A DNA stretch of 64,000 nt, taken from the NCBI RefSeq assembly GCF_910591885.1, contig NC_063280.1:5394001-5458000 (forward strand). Reading direction: 5' to 3'. The notes under the pieces were generated by a model. It was not told where the DNA came from. It worked only from the letters and a program-made list of their open reading frames with translations, and searched no databases. Numbering within the stretch: position 1 is the stretch's first letter; every line of letters begins with the position of its first letter. This stretch comes from Bombus terrestris (taxonomy: Eukaryota; Arthropoda; Insecta; Hymenoptera; Apidae). Below, one piece after another: positions 42,058 through 53,494 of this stretch. The position numbers were made by a program, and so were the translations under genes.

Positions 42058-42114
42058 CGTTGGATATTTCGAGAGAATCGCATCTCGAATGCGATTCTCT
42101 CGAAATATCCAACG
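42058..42114. repeat. Perfect inverted repeat: 26-bp arms, 5-base loop
   Basis: The left arm 42058-42083 (CGTTGGATATTTCGAGAGAA, then TCGCAT) is exactly complementary to 42089-42114, with CTCGA between. As RNA from either strand it would form an uninterrupted 26-bp stem. Just upstream, 42036-42050 reads ACAGGGCGACCCCTT, which resembles the CAGGG ends of DNA transposons in this window. The feature may be a collapsed miniature transposon, a pre-miRNA-like hairpin, or a recent templated inversion. The sequence alone does not decide. Confidence 0.9.
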
Positions 42115-42424
42115 TGCCGCGATGATTCACATAAATAAGAAATAACGTTTCATCTATCCAGGGAGAGCTTCACCTTGCGAATGCATGAATTAATGATCGT
42201 TTGATTTACAGGTCAGTACGAGTGCGAAGAAAAGACGGATTCTTTAAGTATTTATCCGCTCGTGGAGTGTTCTGTTCGCGTAACTGGAATGAATTCATTA
42301 AGTTTTAACATTCGTACCGGTCGAACGTGGCAATCTCGTCCCTACGGATCTTGGAGTACTATAATATCACTTCTGACCTCCGAAGAAGGATACTCCTCGT
42401 TTATCGGTCACAGAAGACCGCTAT

Positions 42425-43115
42425 TGTTAACCTCAGGGTGACAAGTTACGACATCGGAGACTTGGAGATTGACGACACCTGATATTGATGATCCCGTGGC
42501 GGTACGAGTCCGATGCCGGTAACTTCGGTGTCATGCGAGGTCATAACTATCAGATTCCGCGACCATAAGGTTCCTGTTATCGATTAGGACTGTAAGGTTG
42601 CCGTTACTGGGTCGTGCGATCATCGAGGTTCCTTAGATTCGGAAATTCAAGTTCTTGAGTTTGGAGGATTCGAAATCGTCATCATTGCCTTGTAGGATCG
42701 CTGAGTATATTCCGCTAGTTAAAGTACTCTCAGAACCGTCGAATCAAGGCGTAGAGTCCTGTAACGGTTGTCGATTCCAGTCAAGTTTGGAACTGGTGTT
42801 TTCTCTAAATTCAGAGTTGATGGAGCGAGCTCAATGGTCCTTACCGACTATCAGATATCGTTCTATCGTCGATGTTTATCCTACGAAATCCCGAACTGAT
42901 GGCGGTAACCTCGAAAACCGCGAAATAGTCGATTACCGCCGCTATGATCCTATTATCATAGGTGTCGTGTCTCGTGACACTTGGGGTGATGGTATCAGCT
43001 TTCAAGACCTCAGGGTCGGCTTGCATGAACTCATGGTCGTCGCTATCGGCTTCCGAGAGCCAGCAGGTGGTCAGTACCGGGTCTCATCGCACGATGTTCA
43101 TCAATATTTGCTAGC
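42425..43115. repeat. Degenerate minisatellite, period about 27-30 bp
   Basis: The block is more GC-rich than its surroundings and reuses related phrases: ACCATAAGGTTCCTGTTATC, CTGTAAGGTTGCCGTTACTG and ATCATCGAGGTTCC follow one another, and later units include ATGGTCCTTACCGACTATC and CTCAGGGTCGGC beside CTCATGGTCGTCGCTATCGGC. The units are too diverged for a clean alignment by eye. The 156-codon open frame at 42655-43125 on the plus strand lies inside this block and is best explained by repeat composition with few stop codons, not by a gene. Confidence 0.5.
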
Positions 43116-43125
43116 CACCTCCTGA

Positions 43126-46100
43126 AATTGCAATCGGCGATTTGCGTGTACGCAGGGTTCCGCTTTTCATATTTTACGGTACGCTTATTTTACGCGTTAT
43201 GGCTTTTTAACAATATCAATGATCATAAAGTTATGTAATTAAAATAACTCTGTACAAAACTTTATTGTAAAAATGTAGAAAGAAGAATATTTAATATCAA
43301 TAGAGGTGTATTTCGTTTCCCTATGCAACCGATATTAGAATAATAGAAACCGTTTATTTTATTTCTCATAGTTTATGTGTATATATCATGGTTGATAGGC
43401 GAAATATATCAACAACATTCGCTTGAGATACCAAAGCTGAACATGGTAGACTACGATTCGTGAGGGCGGAGCGTATCAACCACTAAATTGAGCTTCTAGA
43501 GTTCCAACCACTCGACCATCTAATTCTCTCTTCCTCCCCTGGACCCCTTGTCCTCTTCACACGCCTATAAAGGATGTGCATACAACAGAAGGATCAGAGG
43601 TGGAGGCTAGGTGCTCGGCCACTTGCGGAATACCGTCAGGAGCCAGACAGCTACCACTAATCAGACTGTTTCCACTTAATTTGCCGAGGTAATTAACCGT
43701 CTCATTCGCCTCCGTCGACCCTAAAGCCATTGCGCTGAACCTAAATCTAGGCACTCTATTATGCATGGGACCTATTGTGTCCGAAGGATGCCTTTGAGGA
43801 AGCGCGGATATGTACGATTTCCATCGCAACCACCTCCCTTGTTTCGAGCTGTTCAAAAGTCATCGTCGATTCACCCAGGAGGTGTGAAATTCCCATCCTC
43901 CGTTCGACGCGGTTTTCGTCGATGTTGTATCGATCAATTTTACACGTCTGTTCCTACGCTCGATTCGCGAAGACCGTATTATAGAAGAGAGTAACTTCAT
44001 ATTATATCCTAAATTCTTAACTTTGGAGAAATTTTATAGGTTACAATTATTCGAGTAGAAGAGCGAAGCTTGTATTTATAGCGACAGCGACAAGTTACAT
44101 ACTATAACGTAAAGCAGAAGATTTTTACGAAAGTAAGTGGAAGAGATAATTTCTAAAGAAAGGTCAGCGATACGACGTGAAATTATACGAGTACTTTAAA
44201 ATCAAACGTATGAGGATATGAATGTGTTGGTGAGGTAATAAGCTGTTGTAGAACGATCTAAAAACAGAGGTAGAAAGTAGGACGGTTATAGAACCATAGC
44301 GTAGAAGTCTGTGAATCAAAGCTAGGCAATATAGACGAATTGCACTAGCATATCAAAGGAACAAATCGTACAAAGGGCATACGTATCAGAGCACCAATTA
44401 CAAGTACAAACCTCAGACCTTACATCCGTTGTACATTTTACATATTGAAGACCAATTTTCTCGTCCACTCTCCTGTCATGACTTTAAAATGCTGCGCTTC
44501 TCAGAAACGGCAATCTAATATTCTTGAAAGAACTAAAGCGACTAAAATTTTTTACATATATAGACATCAAAGACGGTTTAATAAAAATGAATGAAAGAAC
44601 AGAAAGAACAAGAGATCGCTATCGAGGAAGAATGCGAATCCTTTGATCTTCGATCTCCTTCGCCATTTTCAAAAATAAGATTACATCGAATAGGATATTT
44701 GATAAACTTCTCAGGCACAGTTCGACAAAGTGAGTCAAACGGTTCGTCTGGAACCGGAGGGCAAAATGCGTCCCACGGAAAAGTAAAAATTCCAGGGGTG
44801 ACAGTAGAGGGAATAGGCAGACCCCTTTTGAATTCTATTCATTTTTCAGAAATGCCTCATGTAGTTGGTCGCCCAGATCGCTCTTTCGTTTCGCCATTAT
44901 ACCCAGCTCTGTGTCTGTGACAGACACACCGTGAAATTTTAACGAAATCTAACTTGTAACTCGTGCATTTCACGGACAAAATGCCAGCAAAATCAGGGAG
45001 AGTCTTCCTTGGTCGCTGTTTTCGTTCCATCATCGTGTCCAACATGAACGAGCCAACAATCGATCTTATGTTTCTAGCTTCAACATTTATGCGCAATTAT
45101 TTTTAGAATCCGCGCAGAAAGGAAATAGTTTCTGATACGTGACAACATTAATTTTAGTTGTGTAATTGTACGATACGATGTCTATATAATTAATGTTCAC
45201 GTACGATAGAAATTTTCGATAGAGTTTTATTTTTGTCATTGTGATCGACGAAATAGATTGTTCGAGATTTAACTAGAAGATCCCTCGACTCTTATTAAAC
45301 AAAGAACTAAAAAGTAAAAAATAGAACAAGACCAGTTTCGTTTAATGGAAAAATTCAAACATGTCAGCGCAAATAGCTGTAAAATAAATGTTAAACTGAA
45401 TCTCTCTTTGCGTTAATGTTAATGAGTTCCATTAGGATTTTTGAAATCACCGGTTATTACCTTCTTCGTGGTTTCATCTGGCGATACGAAAGCATCGTTA
45501 ATGTTCAACCAGCGTCGAATATTTGCATGCGAAATTACGTCAATTATACGCTTACGAGCTTTAGTTTTAGATTTCGTAGAACCATGATTAAAAGCATCCT
45601 GGCAAAAGTCGAAAGTAACGAGCTCGTCTGAGAACACAACGTCACGTGCTGATGAAAAAGCGTTCACGTCCGTTCTAACGAAGAATATCCGTGCGTGCTT
45701 TCAGGTCGCATAATGAAGTGGTTCGCGAAACTGGGAAATAATTATTGTTTAAAATATCGTTAGATTTATTTTAACTACAGTTGTTCAAATCTCTCAATTT
45801 CCCGTTACGTTACACATTGGGCTTTTTCAATTCGACGACAGTTTCGAGAGTCACTCGAAACTATCTTGCAAAAAGCAAACTATCGAACGCGCACTTTCAG
45901 TAGTGAAAGATTGTCATACTTACCGAAGATTTCTGATCTTAAAACTTTACTGATATTAAAAGTGCTGAATAGTAGTAACAACGACGGAACAAAATCCCTC
46001 GCTAAATACTTCGCTAACCTCTAAAGTTAACGACAGAGAGAATTTTTAAGAAATTGTTCATCTTCTCTTCGGCATCCTTTGTTTCTTCTGCAAAGAAGTA

Positions 46101-46733
46101 TAAACAATCGGTTCGCGTAAAGTTATCTAATATCAAGATCAAAATTCCGTTTTCCTTTGAGAAAAATATAAGGTGAGAAGAAAATGGACAAAAGTATCTG
46201 TCCCGAGTTTCCTCGAATGTTGAATGTATGAATTTATACTATATCGCAGACTAAAATACTAAAATGTGTGCATTTATATGGCGTAAAATACGTTCATTTG
46301 ACAAAACCCGATAACTATTACAAAGACAGAAAACTTGATTCAGGTAACATGATATTGCATCACCGCGAGAATGCTCGTCGTTCTCAAAGAAGGATGCACG
46401 ATGTCTCTATTGCTTGGAATATCACGAGGGTTGTTTGACAAGGGTGAAACCAATACGTAACAAGACCGTTAAGTATCCATTATCCGTTTTGTCGAGTTGC
46501 AACTGCGGACAAAAAGCGTGTGTCTCAACTAATGGTTGCTTTAACCTACGTCGTTCTGCGGTGGAGCAAAAACTTTTTGAATTCAAGGATTACGTCTTTG
46601 TTGTCTTTGCATCGTTTCACCATTTTCGAACCTTTATATTTCTACGATGCCGACATTGGCTCGATGCTCTTAAGTTTGTTATCGAAACACATTTTGATGC
46701 TTACGAGAGTTGTTGTTGTGATCCGGTATATTT
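43126..46733. other. Non-coding, no identifiable gene
   Basis: At 43557-43994 open frames exist on both strands at once, which argues for composition rather than a gene. 44591-44920 holds a 109-codon plus-strand frame with a serine/glycine-rich middle but no known motif. Confidence 0.5.
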
Positions 46734-46758
46734 GGGGCGGGGGGGGGGCGGGGGGCGG
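46734..46758 (+). repeat. G-rich run with G-quadruplex potential
   Basis: Within 25 bases there are G runs of 4, 10, 6 and 2, separated by single C residues. The flanks are ordinary AT-rich sequence. Four stacked G tracts can be drawn on the plus strand. A homopolymer of this kind is also a typical place for sequencing or assembly error. Confidence 0.85.
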
Positions 46759-46924
46759 AATGCGATTCAGGTATTTTAGAAATAAAAATTTTTCATAAGA
46801 AGAAACATCGTTCGGGCATTCACTCGATTCGAAGATTCTGAGTGCTTGCGATAAATGTTAAACATACATGACGGTTAATAGGTACACATTTTCCTGTACG
46901 AGAGGATCAATGAAGTTAATGGTC

Positions 46925-47300
46925 AAAATGTAAGAGGTTTGAATTCTTTGAATTCTTGAGAACTGTTTGATTTGACGTCCTCGGTAATAACTTGGAAGAT
47001 AACTTCGGACTAGCGGATTGTGATATAGACGAGCGTGAACTAACGAAATTCCGGAACTGGAGCCTGGTACAAACTCTCTAGATTCATGGTATCTGACACG
47101 GATATCTTTGGGTTATAGGAATTCTGGGACTGGACTCCGAAGGATCACGAATATTCCAAGTTACGCGTGTCCTGTAGTTTTCGTGGTTCGAAGAATTTCG
47201 AAGATTGGGATAGTCGTGAGAACATCGAAAGTGTCGGAAGACATTTGAAGTTCCAAGGCTTTCCAGATCTCCACACGATTCAGGATCCTGTAGAACTTGC
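46925..47300. repeat. Possible degenerate tandem repeat, period about 30-40 bp
   Basis: Recurrent phrases include GAATTCTTTGAATTCTTGAGAA, GAATTCTGGGACTGG, CCGGAACTGGAG, GAAGAATTTCGAAGATTGGGA and AGTTCCAAGGCTTTCCAG. They look like diverged units, less regular than the block at 42.4 kb. No open frame of note runs through it. Confidence 0.3.
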
Positions 47301-47340
47301 TACGCATCTACACACCCAATGCTTTTCATAGCTGAGGTAA

Positions 47341-47356
47341 TCATACACGTGTATGA
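47341..47356. repeat. 16-bp perfect palindrome with a CACGTG core
   Basis: TCATACACGTGTATGA reads the same on both strands. Its centre, 47346-47351, is the E-box CACGTG bound by bHLH factors of the CLOCK/MYC type. One such site alone says little about use. Confidence 0.6.
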
Positions 47357-47858
47357 TTGGGATTAGGTATGTATGATACGTACATCGGACAAATCTATTT
47401 TTGAAAATCCATTAACTGATCCATCGAAAACCAATTTAACTGATAACGTACCACGGTAGTTTATCAATTGGTATCGGAAAAGCACTCCCCGAATTTGCTA
47501 ATCATGTAACCGTCTGTTTCGCGCGATTTAATATAAATCAATATACTCATTGAGCAAACCAGTCTTTGCAAACTATCTCGCACAATATCGTAAGTTTCTT
47601 TGTAGCAAAGACGCGTAAAAACTGGCATCTTCATCAAAGAACGCGTACGAACATCGAAACAAATTAACCGGAAGCATCTGAAGCGAATTCGAAGAGAACT
47701 ACTTCTCGATGCATCGAGACTCGATATTATTGCGATAGTTCTACGGACGATACATGGTATTAGCCGCGACGAGCAGCAATTGGAATGCAACGCAGAATCG
47801 GCGGACCTCCGGGAATACGAAAGCGATAGGAAACAATGATTCAGGCCGGTAGCACGGT

Positions 47859-47918
47859 AGAGAAGAGATGAAGAGAAAGAGAAAGAGAGAGAGGGAGAGA
47901 GAAAAGGAGGAAACAAAG
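47859..47918. repeat. Polypurine (GA-rich) tract
   Basis: About 60 bases are almost entirely purine on the plus strand, with AGAGA, GGGAGAG and AAAGGAGG segments. On the minus strand it produces the leucine/serine/phenylalanine-rich ORFs there, which are not genes. Such mirror-like purine tracts can form triplex DNA. Confidence 0.8.
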
Positions 47919-48454
47919 AAACTCAGAGGATACAAGTACGCATCGATGCAGGGAAGTCACGTACTTTATAAAACGTAGTAGCAACCCAGACAACCCGATA
48001 GAGGTGCAGGGAACGAAGGAAACTGCGAAGAAGGTGGATAAAAACGATCGTATTTGTCGAAGCAAAGAGGAGAGCAGAGCTACCAGAACATATGGTCTCC
48101 GATGCAATATGGTGGGTAGAGGTACTCTTACTCGATAAACGCCACGAAAATGAGCTTTTTTCAACTGTACCCTGCCGCGCCTCTTCAGCCTTCAATCTAT
48201 CCTCGCTCTTTTGTCTCAGCTCGCGCAAACCACGCGATTTTTCGATTCCTCCTACCACCCCACCGATAACAAACGACCTGCTCAATGTGATCTCGCATTT
48301 TTGCGTTTTGCGCTATTCCACCTACCTTTTACCTCTTTATTTTCCCATTCATCCTTCCCTATTCCTTCGTGTAAACGAGTTCCAATACTTGTTTGCCGTT
48401 CAAACTGATTCCTCTTTGAATCTTCTCAGGAATACAACGGGGCGTACCATTAGA

Positions 48455-48600
48455 ATATAGAATGGCAGAGATGTAAAACAGAGGGTGAAACAGGACTATA
48501 AGATATAGAATACAGGACACGGGAATGTCGGATGTGTGCAACCTGCAGAATGTAAAATGTGTAAAACACGCGAAATATGGAACGCTTAGAATATAAACTG
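48455..48600. repeat. Possible degenerate short tandem repeat around (G/A)AATATAGAATG
   Basis: Variants GAATATAGAATGG, AGATATAGAATACAGG, CAGAATGTAAAATGTG, GAAATATGGAACG and AGAATATAAAC recur about every 15-40 bases. The pattern is weak and may be compositional. Confidence 0.3.
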
Positions 48601-50170
48601 CAAACTCGTAAAAATCCACGTGACAGCTATAGGACCGAACTGTATACTACAACACGTTAAACGTCTTATTATTCTTAGAATAAGAAAAGAAAATATTATT
48701 TCCAGCTCGTATTATTTCCAACGTTTGTTTCTTCGTAATTCCATCGTCGTCATTGGAAGATTGTGCGAATCGTTATTACGTTCTTCTCGATAAATCGTCA
48801 CTCGAGATTATTTTGATCATTCTGAGAGAAAGACGCGTAACAATTATTTCACGGATAACGATCGAGTCTTTCCCAAGCTGCATTTTATGAATGTTATGTA
48901 TTAAATTTGACTCGTTGGGACGTAACGTTGGCAACAGTCGTCTCTAGAAGAAATCTCGATGCACTACATACTACTCAAACTCGATATCATTTTAACAAGC
49001 AGCACAACCGATACTATCGACGGAACACTCGTTTTTATCGTTTTATTTTTTTTCCCGTATTCCTATTCAGCGTTTATTCTCTCCACGAAGTTCCCTTTCT
49101 TTCATAGTACATCGGATACATGTACAATACATTCCATTCTCGAGGGCGTCGTTACGCTTCCGGTTCGTGGAACGCCTACCGTGATTAACTATGCATAGCT
49201 GTTCTTCATTTACACATGAAAATTGCAATAACAGGATTCTACGTTGTGAAGGTACCAAATTAGATAATATAGTTTCTAGCTATAGTCTTTAGCGTTTACG
49301 TGAAACTTTTACAAAAGAATTAATCATAGATTTAAACGAAAATCAGCCAAGGAGAATAAAATTGGAAAATTTGTCGATAGGATTTACTTATAAAAGTTTG
49401 TTTTGTTAAAAAGTCTGATAAATTACGAAGTATTATTAAATTTTACTCGATAGAATTCCTATTATACTCGGGATATTCATGGAACGGAAGCACAACGCAC
49501 AGATATCTTCCGACGTTCCTCGAATTCAGCGATTCGTTCCATTTTTTTTCTCTGTATATAATACTCTGAGGAATAGCGAGATAGGCGCATTTAGCGCGAA
49601 ATATATTCCGCGCACGATTCCACATAAATTCCCCGTTTCCGGCCGCGCCTCTACATAAAACCTTCTGTCTTTATATACGATGTTATTTTTCTGTTATACG
49701 AGTGTATACGACGGCTGACATGTTACTCTGTTTACGAGCACGAGCCTCGAAATACAACGTAAATACATCTCTCTATAGAATTTCGCGAAACCGTTGAAAC
49801 CGGAAGAACAACGCGTCTTCCCTCGTCGTTTACCCGCCGACAATTCTAAATTATGCAATTTTCTTCTCTAATATAAACAAAATCTCAGGTTCGCCAAGGA
49901 TCCGTATTGACAGAAGTTACACTCGGTATAGCTTGATGAATATTTTATTAATCACAGTCGCTAAATATTTGTCGGTAAATCTCGGACTCTTCTTTCAATT
50001 TGAGCTCGATGAAAAGATTATGAGGAACACTAAGAGTCAATTTCGATATTAATATTTATTATGATTTGGAGGAAAAGGTGTTGCTCCATGGAATATTATA
50101 GCTTCTGAGATGAAATTTCACGTCGACTTAAACTTACAGAACTATATATATGATAGAATATCGAGATATA
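48601..50170. other. Non-coding, no identifiable gene
   Basis: AT-rich sequence up to the left end of the mariner-like element. No frame over 80 codons and no splice-bounded candidate. Confidence 0.55.
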
Positions 50171-50300
50171 CAGGGTGGTTGGTAACTGGTGGTACGAGCG
50201 AAAAGGGAGTGATTCTACGCGAAAAAAGAAGTCGAAAATATAGAATAAAAATTTTTCGTTTGATGCTTTGTTTTCGAGAAAATCGACTTTGAATTTTCGC
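50171..50300 (+). repeat. Left terminal inverted repeat of the mariner-like element
   Basis: This 130-bp arm matches the reverse complement of 50683-50812. Differences are single-base changes around 50193-50208 and again near 50264-50276; the middle part is identical. Such an arm is much longer than the roughly 30-bp ends of the classic Mos1 mariner. Confidence 0.88.
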
Positions 50301-50516
50301 ACCACGCTCTCCTGACTTAATCCGCTTGACTTTTATTTATGGAGCCATATTAAATCAATTGTCTATTCTGAAGAAATCGTAAGTTGCGAGCAATTGAAAG
50401 AAAAGATTATTGTAGCCTTTCATACTTTAAAACAATCGAATACGTTAGAAAGTGTTCATAGAAATTTAATTAGAAGAGCAGAAGTATGTGTTCGGCAGAA
50501 TGGGCAACATTTTTAG
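50299..50516 (+). pseudogene. C-terminal remnant of a mariner-type transposase, one frameshift
   Basis: The remnant starts with APRSPDL. In mariner transposases the SPDL block carries the third catalytic aspartate. Around 50318-50322 the frame shifts by one base, and the second frame then runs open to a TAG at 50514-50516. The second segment includes PLDFYLW, SEEIVSCEQLKEK and, just before the stop, CVRQNGQHF. All match the usual tail of these transposases (the PLDFFLWG block, the EELK helix and a terminal NGGHFEH-like motif). The regions with the DNA-binding domain and the first two catalytic aspartates are missing. It therefore cannot encode an active enzyme. Confidence 0.8.
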
Positions 50517-50682
50517 CAATTTTTGTAATAATAAACTTTATGATTACTTCATATTATTTCATTATGTATTCCTAATTTTCCGTTACGGCAAAAACAAACT
50601 TAAACTGCGATAATATCCATCGAGACAACGATCTACAGTGAGATCCGTTATAACGAGACGTGATAAAGTGCACGCGTACCGA

Positions 50683-50812
50683 GCGAAAATTCAAAGTCGA
50701 TTTTCTCCTAAACAAAGCCTCAAACGAAAAATTTTTATTCTATATTTTCGACTTCTTTTTTCGCGTAGAATCACCCCCTTTCCGCTTGTGCCACCAGTTA
50801 CCAACCACCCTG
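50683..50812 (-). repeat. Right terminal inverted repeat of the mariner-like element
   Basis: This arm has the same length as the left one, in inverted orientation, and ends in ACCAACCACCCTG. The inner boundary is sharp: similarity to the left arm stops at 50683, where the left arm meets the transposase remnant. Confidence 0.88.
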
Positions 50813-52468
50813 AATTTTTATCGTATGTTATGATACTACTAAGATTCGATAACAACGTTGATACACGAAGCTAACAACTCAATAGATAATAAATCAATAG
50901 ACGTTATTTGACACCCACACAGTATTACTACTGGAATGGTGGAGATCGAGGTCCTTTCATCGTACAGAAAGTCGAAGGTATTTTTCAACAGTCATTCACG
51001 TCACTTGACACAAAAAGAGAAAGACAGAATTAAGCTAGCCGCTGTGAGCAGAAGCACATAATCTCGGCAGGAATATCGTTCTCCCCAACTCGAGGGCCCA
51101 TCAATCAAACAACCGTTGACAGCGTATGCCGGTGAAAAAAAAACGAAGAAATAGAATAGAAATCGACGAACAAAAGTAATTGTTCGATTAACGAGGACGA
51201 TAGTCGCGGTTTAATCTGTCTGATCGTTTCGTTGCTAGATTGTGAGTTGCAAATGAACAATTCATGCGCTGCTATTCCATTTGCTCTCGTATCGAGCAAA
51301 TCGAAATGGAAATAGAGACGAAGTATTTAATGGATGTGTATTATTGTCTAGATCTATTTGGAATTAGAAACAAGTAAACACGTAATTACAATCGTAGTGT
51401 TTATATACTACAACGATTGTGTCTTTCTTTTTGCAAAAATATGTTAAATGTATAATAAATCCTGCGTTGTATCGCTACAAACAAATTACACACACAGTGT
51501 GTATTATAAAGTGGAAGGATGATAGTAATTGCGATTTCGGATACTCGTTGGTTCGTCTATTAATCTTGAAGTCACGTTGGAATACGGCAGAACGCATTAA
51601 GAAACAGTCTATGCGAAACCAGTTGTTCCATTTTCCTTGGTTCTCGCGTGCTACCCCTCGGGCGTGTTACGTAAACCATGGCAGATGTATCAGTAGACGG
51701 TGAATTGTCTTTCCGTTGTGTTTGCACACAGTGACTCCATCGTTCTTCCGGCTTTCCCATGGCTAGGCGGTCGGATACTCGCTAGAGGAGATGGAGAAGA
51801 CGTTTCCCGTTTGCCCGCAATCTGCGAGCTGACACGCCGATCGGGAGTGATGGAGTCCCCGGTCGCGATCGATGACTTTTGTATTACCGCGTGAACTCCG
51901 CCTTGAAATGGGGGCGGTATCGTTCCTGCGCGATCGATCAACAGCCGCTTCAACCGATCGTGTTCGAGCTTGTCGTTCGAGAAATCGCGTTGGAACCTCT
52001 AGCTTTTTAGCAGTTCGAACTCGAACGATTGATCGACGTATAGGATGATTTATAGGAGATGAGGTGTACTTTTGTGTCCTCTGTTTCTAAAGGTTTTACA
52101 ATTTCTTCTCACTTCTCGTTAGTTATTGTAGATATTACGATCTTTTCTTCTTCGTGTCTTTCTAAGTTTTATGCCCTCTTTTTTAACTATTTTATTTCCT
52201 TGCGATAAATAACTGTACGTAATTGAGTAATTTCTTTCTCAGAAAAGATACCGTGAAACTCACGAAAGGTGGAATTGAGTACAACAGAGTATTGAATACT
52301 CAACGTTATGGCTATTCGAGGAACAGCTTTTTCTTCTTCAGCTTAACGCAGAAATGTGCCACAGGTCGTTCCGTGTTCTAGAATTTCCGAATGTGAGCTA
52401 TGATCCACACGGTAACAAATTGCAGCGGAAAAAATGTACGACTATCGTGTCAAATTCGTCAGAGGATA

Positions 52469-52472
<4 letters not shown>

Positions 52473-52500
<28 letters not shown>
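52473..52500 (+). repeat. Poly(A) tract, 28 A in a row
   Basis: An uninterrupted A28 follows GGATAGTGT and is followed by TTGATAGGGAGC. It is the longest homopolymer in the window. It could be a slipped mononucleotide repeat or the tail of a retroposed RNA; no retroposon body or flanking duplication is evident upstream. Confidence 0.9.
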
Positions 52501-52506
<6 letters not shown>

Positions 52507-53468
52507 GGGAGCGGTTCGACACCGTGGTGCTAAGTAAATAGGTACTTTTTCACGCTTGCCACGTGTCATCCGACAGATTTATCAGACGCCAATAATTGCG
52601 AAACACCGATAGATTTTGAGATAGTCACGCAGCACTGAAATGAAATCTACACCCCTCCAACTGAACCGATCGTAAATCGGGTCACTTCGATTCCAGGCGT
52701 TCCGCTGCAACTACCTGGTGTCGCAACAAATCCCCGATTCTGACCCAAAAATAAATCGGGAAGAAAATTGTTTTAAACGATATATTACGCGTTACATTAA
52801 CTCCGTCTCTGACTTATTATCTTATATCGTGTTCGCCAGATACCGGATATTATATACGAAACTTACGAAACAATTTTTAGACAAGAATTATTGACTCGAC
52901 TAAAATTGATAACGAAATTCCCTATCGCGTCCGAAGGCAAACATTTAATACCTGTCGCAACGAACTACGTAAAAAGAAATCGACTGAAACAGACGCGAAT
53001 GGAATCAAAGCGATATTAATTATAATGAAACGGCCATTACGTTCAGTTTATCATTGTCCGCGCTTCTCCATCCGCATGAGTCGGCTTCAAATATGTTCAA
53101 TTCTATTCCACTAGCATCCGAGAACGTATTTACTTACACCCTGTAGTCGAAATCGATAGTGCCTTTTCGAGTTACCTCGCCAATCCGGCATCCACGTAAT
53201 CTGTTTTCCGCTCTGCTTACATACTACACAACGTCTCCTTCGTATCGAGGGTAAAAGCTAGGAGGTCGAATTGACGAGAAATGAAGAAGCATAAAAAAAT
53301 AGGAGAACAGAGAAACGCAGAACGACAAAGAGATAATGGATGGAAAATGTCGTTCCACGGCATTTTGGTCGAAAGCTACAGGAAAGAGAGCAAACTCACG
53401 GTGCATTTCGATCGAGAGACCAATTATTTTCGAGTGGAAAAATGCGGCGAAAACCACCGGTTGAAGAG

Positions 53469-53494
53469 ATTCGACAACCGTATTCGACAACCGA
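53469..53494. repeat. 13-bp tandem duplication
   Basis: ATTCGACAACCGT is followed by ATTCGACAACCGA, a match at 12 of 13 positions. It lies in a plus-strand region with two overlapping open frames and shifts neither by a multiple of three. Confidence 0.85.

Larger units (their letters stand above)
50171..50812 (+). mobile_element. Internally deleted mariner-like (Tc1/mariner superfamily) DNA transposon with 130-bp terminal inverted repeats
   Basis: The 642-bp element begins with CAGGGTGGTTGGTAACTGGT and ends with its reverse complement. The outer 130 bp at each end pair with about 7 mismatches (roughly 95 percent identity by hand count). Between them lies the C-terminal end of a DDE/D transposase on the plus strand (50299-50516), then about 165 bp of non-coding sequence. 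The catalytic N-terminal two thirds are absent, so this copy could move only with help from an intact relative. TA precedes the left end, as expected for a mariner target duplication; the right end is followed by AA, so one flank has probably mutated. The similarity of the two ends suggests the copy is not very old. Confidence 0.85.

Noticed and set aside
43557..43994. Overlapping open frames on both strands (99 codons minus, 77 and 69 codons plus)
   Set aside because: Simultaneous openness on both strands points to base composition. One plus-strand stretch (GSEVEARCSATCG) looks domain-like, but no acceptor and donor pair encloses it convincingly.
52511..52527. B-box-like GCGGTTCGACACCGTGG, considered as a tRNA T arm
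   Set aside because: Only about four pairs form around the loop, and no D arm, anticodon arm or acceptor stem could be drawn.
53132..53142. ACACCCTGTA, considered as the end of a second mariner-like element
   Set aside because: No matching inverted end or transposase similarity was found nearby.
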